A stretch of 64,000 nt of DNA from Cystobacter fuscus (GTDB lineage Bacteria; Myxococcota; Myxococcia; Myxococcales; Myxococcaceae), in NCBI RefSeq assembly GCF_002305875.1, contig NZ_CP022098.1:12090001-12154000 (forward strand), given 5' to 3'. The notes below the pieces were generated by a model. That model did no database searches. It saw only the letters and a program-made list of their open reading frames with translations, and was not told the origin of the DNA. The position numbers were made by a program, and so were the translations under genes. Below are positions 9,700 through 17,987 of the stretch, in pieces (positions within the stretch are counted from its first letter, which is position 1; every line of letters starts with the position of its first letter).

Positions 9700-10121
9700 G
9701 CCGGCACGGTGGCGGGCGCCTCCGAGCGCGGCGCGCTGCCCCGGCTCAGCTCCAGGCCCAGCACGCGCGAATCGAAGTACGCGTAGAAGCGCGAGATGCA
9801 CTCGCCCTCCCACTCGATGATGGACACGCCCTCGTAGCTCACCGCCGCGCCGTTGTGCGCGGTGCCGTTGGACTCCCACTCGAGCGCCACCCGGTCCCCG
9901 GATTCGATCATGTTGCGGAAGGTGGACTTCACCTGCCGCAGCATGCCCTTGTACTCGGCCCAGAAGTCCCGCGCGCCGTCCTTGCCGTGGAAGGTCCGGT
10001 GGGAGACCACGTTGCTCACCTGGGAGTCCTCTCCGAAGAGCGCCAGCAACGCGTCCAGCTCGCCCGTCTCCTCCAACCGCGTCAACGCATCCACGAAACG
10101 CCGTGCTCGTTCCATCGCCAT
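9696..10121 (-). CDS. SnoaL/NTF2-fold protein (141 aa)
   Basis: A small nuclear-transport-factor-2-like protein of the SnoaL/polyketide-cyclase-like type. The pattern FVDALTRLEETGELDALLALFGEDSQV, then HGKDGARDFWAEYKGML, then WESNGTAHNGAAVSYEGVSIIEWEGECISRFYAYFD is the classic three-helix plus curved-sheet arrangement. Members bind or isomerise small hydrophobic ligands or serve as assembly modules; no ligand can be assigned here. The first two start options (10121 and 10115) differ by two residues. It converges on the Get3-like gene and shares four bases at the stop codons. Confidence 0.75.
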   Translation of the reverse strand: MAMERARRFVDALTRLEETGELDALLALFGEDSQVSNVVSHRTFHGKDGARDFWAEYKGMLRQVKSTFRNMIESGDRVALEWESNGTAHNGAAVSYEGVSIIEWEGECISRFYAYFDSRVLGLELSRGSAPRSEAPATVPA

Positions 10122-10276
10122 GGGGTCTCTCGCTCCGTCTGGGTGAGGGGTCCTGTCCCTCGACGGTGAGCACGACCCGCACGCCCGGCCCGGCGCACCG
10201 GCCGCCCGGCCGCCCCGCGAGCGGCGGGCCCCTCGTCACGGAGCGAGCCCGGCGCCGGGGAAGCCCGCAAAAGCAA

Positions 10277-10307
10277 GGACCGCGGCCCGATACGGGCACC
10301 GCGGTCC
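10277..10307 (-). terminator. Intrinsic terminator of the LysM-GH19 gene
   Basis: GGACCGCGG (10277-10285) pairs perfectly with CCGCGGTCC (10299-10307), with CCCG/CGGG extending the stem inside. Read on the minus strand, which is the direction of the muralytic gene, the hairpin is followed by TTGCTTTTGC, a U-rich tail. This is the best intrinsic terminator in the window. Confidence 0.75.
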
Positions 10308-10316
10308 AGGGGAACT

Positions 10317-10342
10317 CGACCCTGTCTCCCGGAGCAGGGTCG
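10317..10342 (-). terminator. Second hairpin after the LysM-GH19 gene
   Basis: CGACCCTG (10317-10324) pairs perfectly with CAGGGTCG (10335-10342). It lies between the stop codon of the GH19 gene and the stronger hairpin, so the two form a tandem terminator or an mRNA 3' end stabiliser. Confidence 0.5.
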
Positions 10343-10362
10343 GTCCAGGGGGGCAAAAGCTG

Positions 10363-11469
10363 TCAGCCCAGCACGTCGAGCGCGCGCTGGTAGTAGGCCT
10401 CGCGGGAGGCCAGGCCGTTGTAGCCACCGTTGATGCGGCGGGTGACCTCGCGGAAGTTGCCCGCGTCGGCGTACTGGTTGAGGTTGCGGCTGTTCCAGAA
10501 CCAGGCGGCGGTGCGGAAGCCCACGTCCGGATCCGCGGCGCGCTTGGGATTGTTCTCCAGGTCGATGCCGAGCGCCTGACCGGCGGCGCGGTAGTTGGCG
10601 CGGCCGGTGAGCTGGATGGGACCACGGCCCTTGAAGCGCACGCCATCGCCCGGCTGCGTGTTGCCGAGATCTCGGCGGCCCTCGTAGGCGGCGCCCGAGG
10701 CGATCTCCTCCATGTAGCGGAACTCACCGCTCTCGTGGGCGAGCTGCGCGAGGAAGGCGGCCTGGCGCTTGGGGGTGTTGATGCCGGCCTCGGCCATGGC
10801 GCGGTTGACGTGGGGCAGGTACTGCTCGGCCTTGGCCTGGGACAGGTTGGGCATGATGCGGCGCAGCTGCGCGAGCGACACGCCGCCCTTCGAGCCGGGC
10901 TCGTTGCTCGGGCCGGTGACGGGGCCGGCGCCGCCCGTGGAGGGCTTGCTGGGGGCGGGCTCGTAGTGGTCACCCGCGGGCACGCGCAGCTTCTGGCCCA
11001 CCTGGATGAGGTTGGGGTTCTTGATGCCGTTGGCCTGGGCGAGCGCGCTCACCGTGGTGCCGTAGCGCTGGGCGATGCCGCTGAGCGTGTCCCCGGAGCG
11101 CACGGTGTAGCTGCCGGAGCCGGAGCTGGGAGCGCTGGGGGCGCTCGCGCCGCCCTTGCCGGGGATGGAGAGCTTCTGACCCACCTGGATGAGGTCGGGG
11201 TTCTTGATGCCGTTGGCCTGGGCGAGTGCGCTCACCGTGGTGCCGTGGCGCTGGGCGATGCCACTGAGCGTGTCCCCGGAGCGCACGGTGTAGCTGCCGG
11301 AGCCGGAGCTGGGAGCGCTCCCCCCACCGGGGACCGTGAGCTTCTGGCCCGCCAGGATGTGGTTGGGGTTCTTGATGCCGTTGGCCTGGGCGAGCGCGCC
11401 GACCGTGGTGTGGTAGCGCTGGGCGATGGCCGAGAGGGTGTCGCCGCTACGGACAGAGTAGGTGCTCAT
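10363..11469 (-). CDS. Triple-LysM GH19 muramidase/chitinase-like protein (368 aa)
   Basis: Predicted cell-wall hydrolase. Three LysM modules occupy residues about 3-48, 59-104 and 120-165 (each with SVRSGDTLS or TVRSGDTLS, IAQRY/H and AQANGIKNP). After a Pro/Gly linker, residues about 195-368 form a glycoside hydrolase family 19 domain: AFLAQLAHESGEFRYMEE with the catalytic Glu, RFKGRGPIQLTGRANY and AAWFWNSRNLNQYAD. GH19 domains of this short type act on chitin or, in phage endolysins, on peptidoglycan. No signal peptide is visible, as in the LysM protein at 469. The gene ends at a tandem hairpin terminator. The start ATG follows a GGAG-containing region. Confidence 0.9.
   Translation of the reverse strand: MSTYSVRSGDTLSAIAQRYHTTVGALAQANGIKNPNHILAGQKLTVPGGGSAPSSGSGSYTVRSGDTLSGIAQRHGTTVSALAQANGIKNPDLIQVGQKLSIPGKGGASAPSAPSSGSGSYTVRSGDTLSGIAQRYGTTVSALAQANGIKNPNLIQVGQKLRVPAGDHYEPAPSKPSTGGAGPVTGPSNEPGSKGGVSLAQLRRIMPNLSQAKAEQYLPHVNRAMAEAGINTPKRQAAFLAQLAHESGEFRYMEEIASGAAYEGRRDLGNTQPGDGVRFKGRGPIQLTGRANYRAAGQALGIDLENNPKRAADPDVGFRTAAWFWNSRNLNQYADAGNFREVTRRINGGYNGLASREAYYQRALDVLG
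10988..11340 (-). repeat. Near-identical DNA repeats encoding the LysM modules
   Basis: The segment 10988-11136 reappears at 11171-11319 (offset 183) with only a few substitutions over about 148 bp, and the third LysM copy beginning near 11339 is more diverged. Since the conservation extends to synonymous positions and the linker, it points to recent duplication or gene conversion between modules 2 and 3 of the protein rather than to selection on the protein alone. Confidence 0.85.
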
Positions 11470-11612
11470 GTTGAGGGCTCCGTGCGGAAGAAGGGGGAAA
11501 GGTGGGGAAGCTTTCTCCTATTCTCGCAACGGCCGAGAAACAGTTGCTTGGAACCCGGGATTTTTCCCCCTGGCCGCGCAAGCCCCTGGATTCACAGGGG
11601 CCTCGGGCACCG

Positions 11613-12197
11613 CTACTTCTCCGGCGGGAAGTCCTTGAGGATCTTCTCGACGGCGCTATCGATGAGCTTCTGGCTCTTCCTGGCGTTCATGTTGTCGGCC
11701 AGGGTGGCCTCGGCCGTGCCGCGCCAGACGAGGTTGTTGGACCTGGCGTCCACCACGTCGAGGATGAGCGTGCCCTCGCGGTACTCGCGCACGCTGGCCG
11801 TGGGCACTCCCGCGCCGCCATAGGCGACCGGACCGAAGAAGGGGTCGTACCAGGGATCCCAACTGTAGCCGTAGAAGTTGTTGATGACGTCCACGTCCAC
11901 CCGCTTGTCGATGGCACCGTGCCAGCCCAGCTTGAAGTCGGGTTTCTGGTTCTCGTCCACCAGGCGGTAGCCGCGCTCGGCCAGCTCCCGATCCACCGCC
12001 AGCCGGACCCGGGACTGGATGATGGAGTTGTAGATGCGCGTGTCCGCGCCCTCCTTCATGGGCAGCCAGGAGTACGTACGGTAGCTCTCGAGCGCCTGCA
12101 CGGCACTGGGATCGAAGTTCGTCCGGGTCTGGATTCCCGAACAGGCGGCGAGCGCCCCCACCAACACCGCTCCAGCCAAACGCGAGGACAAGGACAT
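11613..12197 (-). CDS. DUF4136 lipoprotein (194 aa)
   Basis: Residues 1-19 form a lipoprotein signal with the lipobox LGALAAC. The mature protein fits DUF4136: TNFDPSAVQALESYRTYSWLP near the N-terminus, RIYNSIIQSRVRLAVDRELAERGYRLV, then PDFKLGWHGAIDKRVDVDVINNFYG, and a closing EGTLILDVVDARSNNLVWRGTAEA. The family occurs in envelopes of many Gram-negatives, function unknown. The gene stands alone on the minus strand, 143 bp upstream of the muralytic gene start. Confidence 0.9.
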   Translation of the reverse strand: MSLSSRLAGAVLVGALAACSGIQTRTNFDPSAVQALESYRTYSWLPMKEGADTRIYNSIIQSRVRLAVDRELAERGYRLVDENQKPDFKLGWHGAIDKRVDVDVINNFYGYSWDPWYDPFFGPVAYGGAGVPTASVREYREGTLILDVVDARSNNLVWRGTAEATLADNMNARKSQKLIDSAVEKILKDFPPEK

Positions 12198-12357
12198 GTC
12201 GTTCTCCTTCAGCGCACCACGGGTACGTTCGTGGGGGAAGGGTAGTCATCCCGCGTGCCCGGGAGCCCCGCAGGCGCGCGACGCCGCCCCGGTCCCGATT
12301 GGCTGCTCGCCCCCTCATTGACCGGCCTCAATGACCGGGAGAACGAGGCGGGCGGAC

Positions 12358-15294
12358 TCACCCCGTCTGGGCGCCCACGGTGTCGCGACCGGCGAGCCGC
12401 GCCACCGCCTCGATGAGCGCCGCGGGCTCCAGCGGCTTGGCCATGTGCACCTGGAAGCCCGCGCGGTAGGCCCGCCGCGCGTCCTCGGCGCCCGCGTAGG
12501 CCGTGAGCGCGATGGCCGGCACCCACTGATCCCTCTCCTCGGCCCACGCGCGCACCCGCCGCAAGAGCGAGTGCCCATCCTCGCCCGGCAGGCCGATGTC
12601 CGACACCAACACGTCCGGCAGCGACTCCTCCAGGCGCGCCATCGCCTCGGCCGCCATGCTCGCGGTGTCCACCCGCGCGCCGCGCTCGCGCAGCATCATC
12701 GCGATGAGCTCGCGCGCGTCCGGCGCGTCCTCCACCAGCAGCACGCGAACCCCGTCGAGATTCACCGCCGGTGCCGCCTCCACGCCCGGCAGGACCTCGG
12801 CATGCACCTCGGGCAGCACCGCCGGCACCGGCAGCGTCACCATGAAGGTGGCGCCCCGGCCCTCGCCCGGGCTCTCCGCCTTCACGCTCCCGCCGTGCAG
12901 CCCCACCAGGTGGTGCACGATGGCCAGCCCCAGCCCCAGCCCTCCGTGCTCGCGCGTGGCCGAGCCATCCGCCTGCCAGAAGCGCTCGAAGAGGTGCGGC
13001 AGGAAGTCCGCGCGGATGCCCTTGCCGGTGTCCGTCACCTGGAGGCTCACCTCGCGCTCGGCGCGCGTCACCCGCACGCGCACGTGCCCGCCGGCCGGGG
13101 TGAACTTCACCGCGTTCACCAGCAGGTTCCAGCACACCTGCTGCAGGCGCCCGGGATCGCCCACCAGCAGCGCCGAGCCCGTGGGGCCCACGTCCACCTC
13201 GAGCGCGAGCGACACCCCCTTCTGCTCCGCGTGCGAGCGCACCACCTCCACCGCCGCCTGCACCACGCCCACCCACTCCACGCCCTTCCTGTGCAGCGTG
13301 AGCTTGCCGGTGATGATGCGCGAGACGTCCAGCACGTCCTCAATCAGCTGCGCGAGCGCGCGCGCGTTGCGCTCGATGACGCCGAGCCCCTTGTCCACCG
13401 CGCGCGCGTCCCCCTGGCGGCCGCGCAGCATCTGCGTCCAGCCGAGCACCGCGGTGAGGGGCGTGCGCAGCTCGTGGCTCATCACCGCGAGGAACTCGTC
13501 CTTGGCGCGGTTGGCCGCCTGCGTCTCCGCCATCAGCCGCGTGTTCTCGATGGCCACCGACGCCATGCGCGCGAGCTGCACGAGGATGGCCTCGTCCTCG
13601 GAGCTGAAGTCGCCCTCGTACCGGTCGGACAGCTGGATGAAGCCGAGGTTCTTGCCATCCCGCCCCACCAGCGGAGCGCCCAGCCAGCCGCGCAGGGGCG
13701 GCAGGTGCGTCTGCCGGCCCGAGCCCCGCCACTCGGGGTGCGCCTCCAGCTCCGCCTGCGTCAGCCGCATGGGCAGATTCAGCCGGCACACCCACGAGTA
13801 GATGCCCGTCCCATCCAGCCGCGCCTGCTGCTCGCGCCACGCCGCGTACCGGTCCGACAGCGACACGGCGGTGCTCGCGCGCGCCCAGTCGCCCTCCAGC
13901 ACCAGGCTGGTGAGGGCCTGGTGCGCGCCAATCACCTCGCGCGCCTGGCCGGTGATGGCCTTGAGCATGTGGCCGATGGAGTCCGCCTCGCTGATGACGA
14001 GCGCGGCGCTGGCCAAGCCCTGGAGCTGCGCGGCGTGGTGCTGCTCGCGCGCGAGCAGGCGCTCCAGCGCGGCCTCGCCCTGGCGCTGGCGCGTCACGTC
14101 CCGGTGTGACCCCACCCACTCGCGCACCGTGCCATCCGGCTCGCGCACCGGCACCGCGCGCACCAGCATGTCGCGATACGCCCCGTCCTGGCGCCGCAGC
14201 CGGTACTCGTACTGGAAGGGCGTGCTCGCGGAGAGGCACTGGTTCCACAGGCGCGCGGTGGCCTCGCGATCCTCCGGGTGCACCGCGTCCAGCCAGCCCC
14301 AGCCCAGCAGCGCCTCGCGCGTCTGGCCCGTGAAGGCGCGCCAGTCCGGCTGGTCCTCGACGAACTCGCCCGAGGGTGGCGTCACCCAGGTGATGTCCAT
14401 GGTGGCCGTCACGAGCGAGCGGAAGCGCTCCTCGCTGTGCCCCAGGTCGCGCGCCAGGGCCTCGGCGGTGCGGCGCGAGCGCACCAGGTCCGTCACGTCG
14501 TAGGCGAAGATGGCCAGGCCCTCCACCCGCTCCGCGGCGTCGCGCTGGGGGTGGCAGGCGATGTCGAAGAACAGCTCCTCGGGGAGCTGGCCCGGCTCGC
14601 GCGTCAGCTTGAGCGGCCGGGCGCGCCCCACGTAGGTGCTGCCCGACACGTACACCCGGTCCATCACCTCGAGCAGGCCCTGGCCCATCAGCTCCGGCAG
14701 GGCCTCGCGCACCGGCAGTCCCACCAGCTCGCGGTTGCCGTGGAGGCGGCGGTGCAGGAGGTTGGAGAAGATGAAGCGGTGCTCGGGGCCCCGGGTGAGG
14801 CACACCGCGGTGGGGCCCAGCATCAACATGTCCTGGAAGCGGGCGCGCTCGCCCTCGATGGCCAGGCGCGCCTCGCTCTCCGCGGCGAGCAGCCGCACCC
14901 GCTCGTTCTCCACCAGGCGCCGCTCCGTCACGTCCCGCAGGAAGAGGGCCAGCCCGTCGCCCGAGGGCAGCGCCCGCGACTCCAGCCACATCTCCGCCGG
15001 GGCGAGCAGGTCCTCGAGCACCACGGGCGCGCGCGTGGCCATGGCGCGGCGCCACGCCGGGGCGAAGCCGCTGTCCGCCAGCTCCGCGAGCCCCTCCCAC
15101 AACACCCGCCCCAGCAGCGCCTCGCGCGAGCGCCCCAGGAGCCGCTCGAGCACGGCGTTGCACCACGACATCCGCCACTGTCCGTCCACCACGAGGATGC
15201 CATCGGTGACACCATCGAGCAGCACCGCGCGCTCCTCGGGGACGGGGCGCGCGAGGCCGCCGAGGGAAATTCTGGACGGCTCGTGGATGGGCAT
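12358..15294 (-). CDS. Hybrid sensor histidine kinase, PAS-PAS-PAS-GAF-HisKA-HATPase-REC (978 aa)
   Basis: Cytosolic hybrid kinase with no transmembrane segment. Approximate order: PAS 1 (20-125, VTDGILVVDGQWRMSWCN), PAS 2 (150-265), PAS 3 with PAC (285-405, DAVHPEDREATARLW), GAF (430-590), HisKA with the phosphoaccepting His in MSHELRTPLTAVLGW, HATPase_c with GLGLGLAIVHHLVGLHGG, and a C-terminal receiver with VLVSDIGLPGEDG as the phospho-Asp motif and KPLEP. The start is set at ATG 15294 because upstream residues are Pro/Arg-rich noise. A phosphotransfer or diguanylate output is absent, so a separate Hpt or response regulator is expected elsewhere, as is common for orphan hybrid kinases of myxobacteria. 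Confidence 0.93.
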   Translation of the reverse strand: MPIHEPSRISLGGLARPVPEERAVLLDGVTDGILVVDGQWRMSWCNAVLERLLGRSREALLGRVLWEGLAELADSGFAPAWRRAMATRAPVVLEDLLAPAEMWLESRALPSGDGLALFLRDVTERRLVENERVRLLAAESEARLAIEGERARFQDMLMLGPTAVCLTRGPEHRFIFSNLLHRRLHGNRELVGLPVREALPELMGQGLLEVMDRVYVSGSTYVGRARPLKLTREPGQLPEELFFDIACHPQRDAAERVEGLAIFAYDVTDLVRSRRTAEALARDLGHSEERFRSLVTATMDITWVTPPSGEFVEDQPDWRAFTGQTREALLGWGWLDAVHPEDREATARLWNQCLSASTPFQYEYRLRRQDGAYRDMLVRAVPVREPDGTVREWVGSHRDVTRQRQGEAALERLLAREQHHAAQLQGLASAALVISEADSIGHMLKAITGQAREVIGAHQALTSLVLEGDWARASTAVSLSDRYAAWREQQARLDGTGIYSWVCRLNLPMRLTQAELEAHPEWRGSGRQTHLPPLRGWLGAPLVGRDGKNLGFIQLSDRYEGDFSSEDEAILVQLARMASVAIENTRLMAETQAANRAKDEFLAVMSHELRTPLTAVLGWTQMLRGRQGDARAVDKGLGVIERNARALAQLIEDVLDVSRIITGKLTLHRKGVEWVGVVQAAVEVVRSHAEQKGVSLALEVDVGPTGSALLVGDPGRLQQVCWNLLVNAVKFTPAGGHVRVRVTRAEREVSLQVTDTGKGIRADFLPHLFERFWQADGSATREHGGLGLGLAIVHHLVGLHGGSVKAESPGEGRGATFMVTLPVPAVLPEVHAEVLPGVEAAPAVNLDGVRVLLVEDAPDARELIAMMLRERGARVDTASMAAEAMARLEESLPDVLVSDIGLPGEDGHSLLRRVRAWAEERDQWVPAIALTAYAGAEDARRAYRAGFQVHMAKPLEPAALIEAVARLAGRDTVGAQTG

Positions 15295-15505
15295 GACGGG
15301 CGTTCCTGGACGGGAGCCCCTGGTTAGCAGAGCACGGGGGGCACGCGCCCCGGCCCGGGCCCCGAGTGTTGAGCGCAGGCCGCTCCGAGGTGGGAGTAGC
15401 AAACACCTCGTCCACCTGAAGTTGTCCGGGGGGCGGGGAGGCGGCCTTCCCGGACGAGGCCTTGTGCCCCGGGAAGGCATCCGTTAGCAGTCGGGCCGCG
15501 CCCCC

Positions 15506-16183
15506 ATGTCCATGCCCCCTCCGTCTCCGTCCGCCGCCCACGCTCCCGAGCCCTCGCCCTCCGTCCCCGCCGCCGCGACCCGCCGGCCCTGGCTGCCCGT
15601 GGCCGCGGGCACCCTGTGTCTGCTGCTGCTCGGCGTCGCGTTCGTGTGGCCGCGCGCCCAGCCCCTGCAGCGCCTGGGCACGCTGCCGGACTTCACCTTC
15701 ACGCGTCAGGACGGCCAGCCCTTCGGCCGCGCCGAGCTGCTCGGCCGGCCCTTCGTGGCCAACTTCATCTTCACCCGCTGCCCCACCATCTGCCCCGTCT
15801 TCACCCAGAAGATGGCCCAGGTGCAGAAGCGCACGGCGGACCTCGGCCCGAAGCTCGGGCTCGTGTCCTTCTCGGTGGACCCCAAGTACGACACCCCCGA
15901 GCGCCTCACCGCCTACGCCGCCCGCTACGGGGCGGACCCCTCGCGCTGGAGCTTCCTCACCGGGGACTACACGCGGCTGCAGGACACCGTCGTCGGCGGC
16001 TTCAAGATCGCCATGGGCCGCAACAGTGACGACGAGAACGACATCCCCGGCATCTTCCACGGCTCGCACTTCGTGCTGGTGGACGCCACGGGGGAGATCC
16101 GCGGCTACTACGACAGCGAGGACGACGACACGGTGGAGCGGCTCACCCGCGACGCCGAGCGCCTGGTGCGCGGCGCCGAATAG
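15506..16183 (+). CDS. SCO1/SenC-family copper chaperone (225 aa)
   Basis: Periplasmic, membrane-anchored thioredoxin-fold protein that delivers copper to the CuA site of cytochrome oxidase. After a Pro-rich cytoplasmic tail there is one transmembrane segment (about 29-48). The copper motif is RCPTICPVF with Cys92 and Cys96, and the third ligand is probably His185 in IFHGSHFVLVD. VSFSVDPKYDTPERL and FLTGDY are also family-typical. It is divergent from the hybrid kinase, with 211 bp between the starts. No oxidase genes are seen in the window. The start ATG 15506 is preferred; an alternative ATG sits two codons inside. Confidence 0.93.
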   Translation: MSMPPPSPSAAHAPEPSPSVPAAATRRPWLPVAAGTLCLLLLGVAFVWPRAQPLQRLGTLPDFTFTRQDGQPFGRAELLGRPFVANFIFTRCPTICPVFTQKMAQVQKRTADLGPKLGLVSFSVDPKYDTPERLTAYAARYGADPSRWSFLTGDYTRLQDTVVGGFKIAMGRNSDDENDIPGIFHGSHFVLVDATGEIRGYYDSEDDDTVERLTRDAERLVRGAE

Positions 16184-16230
16184 GCGGAGTGCTGGAAAAC
16201 GCCCGGAAGGCCACACCGACCGGGCGAGCG

Positions 16231-16250
16231 TGCGTCATGTGGGTGACGCA
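16231..16250. promoter_or_regulatory. Perfect inverted repeat upstream of the basic protein gene
   Basis: TGCGTCA (16231-16237) and TGACGCA (16244-16250) are perfect reverse complements separated by six bases. The element is 64 bp upstream of the ATG at 16314 and 48 bp after the SCO1 stop codon, a position expected for an operator. The binding factor is not known. Confidence 0.45.
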
Positions 16251-16313
16251 CTGCTTCCAATCGTGCCCCCCGTGCATAGCTTGGCCGGGCAGCCAATCCA
16301 AAGGGGGACGCAC

Positions 16314-16781
16314 ATGTTGAACTACAAGGATCAGCTGGTGGGCAAGCTGAGGCACGTGGCGGTCAAGGCGGGCGTCCAGGGCGTCCACTACCTCGCCGAG
16401 GGCGCCGCCGTGGCGACGAAGGCCATCGAGCAACTCCAGGAGAAGCTGGCCCGATACGAGGAGCAGGAGGAGGAGCGCCCCTCCCGACGCGCCTCGCGCG
16501 AGGAGCGCGACGAGGCCGGGGAAGGGTCCGAGCTGCGCGCGCGGAAGCGGGCCACCGCGGAGCTCATCATGGACGAGGCGCGGGCGGTGCAGCAGCGCAT
16601 CAAGCAGGCGCGGCCGGCGCGGCACCCGCTCGAGGTGACGGTCGAGGCGAGCCCCGAGGCGGGCGAGTCGAGGACGCAGGGCCGCAAGACGACGCCGACG
16701 GCCACGGCGCCCAAGCGGGCCACGGCCCGGACGGGAGGCTTCAAGGCCAAGCGGGGCCAGAAGCACACCCACGACCACTGA
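16314..16781 (+). CDS. Charged low-complexity protein (155 aa)
   Basis: No recognised domain. The first 45 residues are an amphipathic helix (LNYKDQLVGKLRHVAVKAG, HYLAEGAAVATKAIEQLQEKLARYEEQEEE), then a stretch very rich in Arg, Glu and Lys with coiled-coil potential, and a basic tail rich in Thr, Ala, Pro and Lys ending in GQKHTHDH. Histone-H1-like or nucleic-acid-binding behaviour is possible but unproven. An AAGGGGGAC Shine-Dalgarno supports ATG 16314; a perfect inverted repeat precedes it. Confidence 0.65.
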   Translation: MLNYKDQLVGKLRHVAVKAGVQGVHYLAEGAAVATKAIEQLQEKLARYEEQEEERPSRRASREERDEAGEGSELRARKRATAELIMDEARAVQQRIKQARPARHPLEVTVEASPEAGESRTQGRKTTPTATAPKRATARTGGFKAKRGQKHTHDH

Positions 16782-16809
16782 CGTGGGAGCGCGCCCCGCG
16801 CGGGTGGAC

Positions 16810-17388
16810 TCAGGTGCGGGTGACCTTGGGGGAGGCGGACCGTGACAGCGAGCGGCTGTGCATGCGCGCGCTCTTGACGGACACCCCCGAGGCCTTCATC
16901 TGGGCGACCTTCTCGGCGGCGAGCCGCTCGGCCTCGGCCTTGCGGACCAGGTCGTCCGCGGCGAGCTGGGCGCGGCGCTGGACCATGCGCTCGCGCATGC
17001 CCTCGGCGGACATGTCCACGTGGGCGCGGTGCAGCCGGTAGAGGAGATCCTCGCGCAGGGTGCCCTTGCCGCGCGCCGGCTCCACGGCGCCGGACAACCC
17101 GACGATGAACTTGGGGCGCTCCTCCTGCGTCTGGAGGCAGCGCACGAGCAGCCCCTGGGTGACGAAGTTCAGCCGGGCCACGTCGGGGATGAACACCACG
17201 CCGCGCGTCTTCTTGAGCGCCTCGGTGAGCTGCTCGTTCTGGCGCACTTCCAGCAGCGCGCCCTCGTGGAGGAAGTTTCGCGCCGCCACCGAGGCCCACG
17301 TCCGCCGCTCATCCTCCGTCCCGCCACTCACGAGCACCGAAGCACGATTCGTCAGCAGTTCCTCTTCGCCGTAGCCTTGCGATGCCAC
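16810..17388 (-). CDS. Degenerate sigma-54-activator-like AAA+ protein (192 aa)
   Basis: Resembles the middle part of the NtrC-type AAA+ domain without its core machinery. The N-terminus ASVLVSGGTEDERRTWA replaces the Walker A P-loop with no lysine, while GVVFIPDVARLNFVTQGLLVRCL corresponds to the Walker B to sensor I region and EDLLYRLHRAHVDM to the R-finger/sensor II region of such activators. There is no GAFTGA loop, no receiver and no DNA-binding helix-turn-helix. The tail (about 130-192) is basic and Ser-rich. It may be a regulatory decoy or anti-activator; ATPase activity is not expected. It converges with the charged protein gene. Confidence 0.55.
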   Translation of the reverse strand: MASQGYGEEELLTNRASVLVSGGTEDERRTWASVAARNFLHEGALLEVRQNEQLTEALKKTRGVVFIPDVARLNFVTQGLLVRCLQTQEERPKFIVGLSGAVEPARGKGTLREDLLYRLHRAHVDMSAEGMRERMVQRRAQLAADDLVRKAEAERLAAEKVAQMKASGVSVKSARMHSRSLSRSASPKVTRT

Positions 17389-17439
17389 AGGTAGCCCTCC
17401 TGGTCATGACGGCTCTGGGCAAAGATTAACGCAAAACGG

Positions 17440-17464
17440 GTTCCCCTTGGAACACTTGCAAGTG
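17440..17464. promoter_or_regulatory. Adjacent palindromes upstream of the degenerate AAA+ gene
   Basis: GTTCC (17440-17444) and GGAAC (17449-17453) form one inverted repeat, followed at once by the 12-base palindrome CACTTGCAAGTG (17453-17464). They lie about 50-75 bp upstream of the start at 17388, where an operator of a minus-strand gene is expected. The protein that binds is unknown. Confidence 0.45.
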
Positions 17465-17563
17465 CTGACGAGCCGAAAAACCGGCCTCTCCGTGCGGCCG
17501 GGAGAGGTGGCGGAGCCAGGGCAACCAACCCGGCGGGTCACCCCGGATGGCCCCGTGTCATGA

Positions 17564-17923
17564 CTAACGTGGCAGGAAGGCCGAGTGGCCGTCGTGACTG
17601 GTATGATCCTCGTTGGGGCCATTGCCCCCGCGCATCCCATCGGCGCCATAGGACTGCAGGAAGGGCCGCTGACCATTGCTCGCGTAGGCGTACGGGTGGC
17701 CCCAGGGGTTCACCGGCACCTCGGGCAGGTACTTGGGCACGAGGAAGGACAGGTCGCCCTCCTCGGGGAGGGAGCCATGCTCGGTGCGATAGACCTCGAG
17801 CGCGGCGGTGATGCGGGCGAAGTCCGCGTGGGTCTGGGCGACTCCCGGGTCGGTCTTCCCGCGCAGCCCGAGCCACACGGACAGGCCGATGAGCACCGGG
17901 GCCAGGAGCAGGAAGGGAATCAT
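17564..17923 (-). CDS. GspG-like pseudopilin-type protein (119 aa)
   Basis: One hydrophobic N-terminal helix (MIPFLLLAPVLIGLSVWLGL), then a soluble part with the type II secretion major pseudopilin C-terminal pattern: ITAALEVYRTEHGSLPEE, PEVPVNPWGHPYAY and YGADGMRGGNG, where the Asp/Gly-rich loop binds calcium in GspG. Unlike real pseudopilins there is no prepilin peptidase site (no G-F-T-x-x-E), so the protein is probably a membrane-anchored relative rather than a processed pilin. It is immediately downstream of the cyclase gene (64 bp). ATG 17923 is chosen over longer starts because the preceding residues are Arg/Pro/Ser noise. Confidence 0.65.
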   Translation of the reverse strand: MIPFLLLAPVLIGLSVWLGLRGKTDPGVAQTHADFARITAALEVYRTEHGSLPEEGDLSFLVPKYLPEVPVNPWGHPYAYASNGQRPFLQSYGADGMRGGNGPNEDHTSHDGHSAFLPR

Positions 17924-17987
17924 GGGGTGGACGCGGCGGCGGGGCGTCCCAGACGTTTGACTCGAGGGGGCGTTCACCCCCCGGCAC

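Noticed and set aside
10988-11340. Direct repeats considered as CRISPR or non-coding tandem repeats
   Set aside because: They are 148 bp units inside a coding frame and encode LysM modules.
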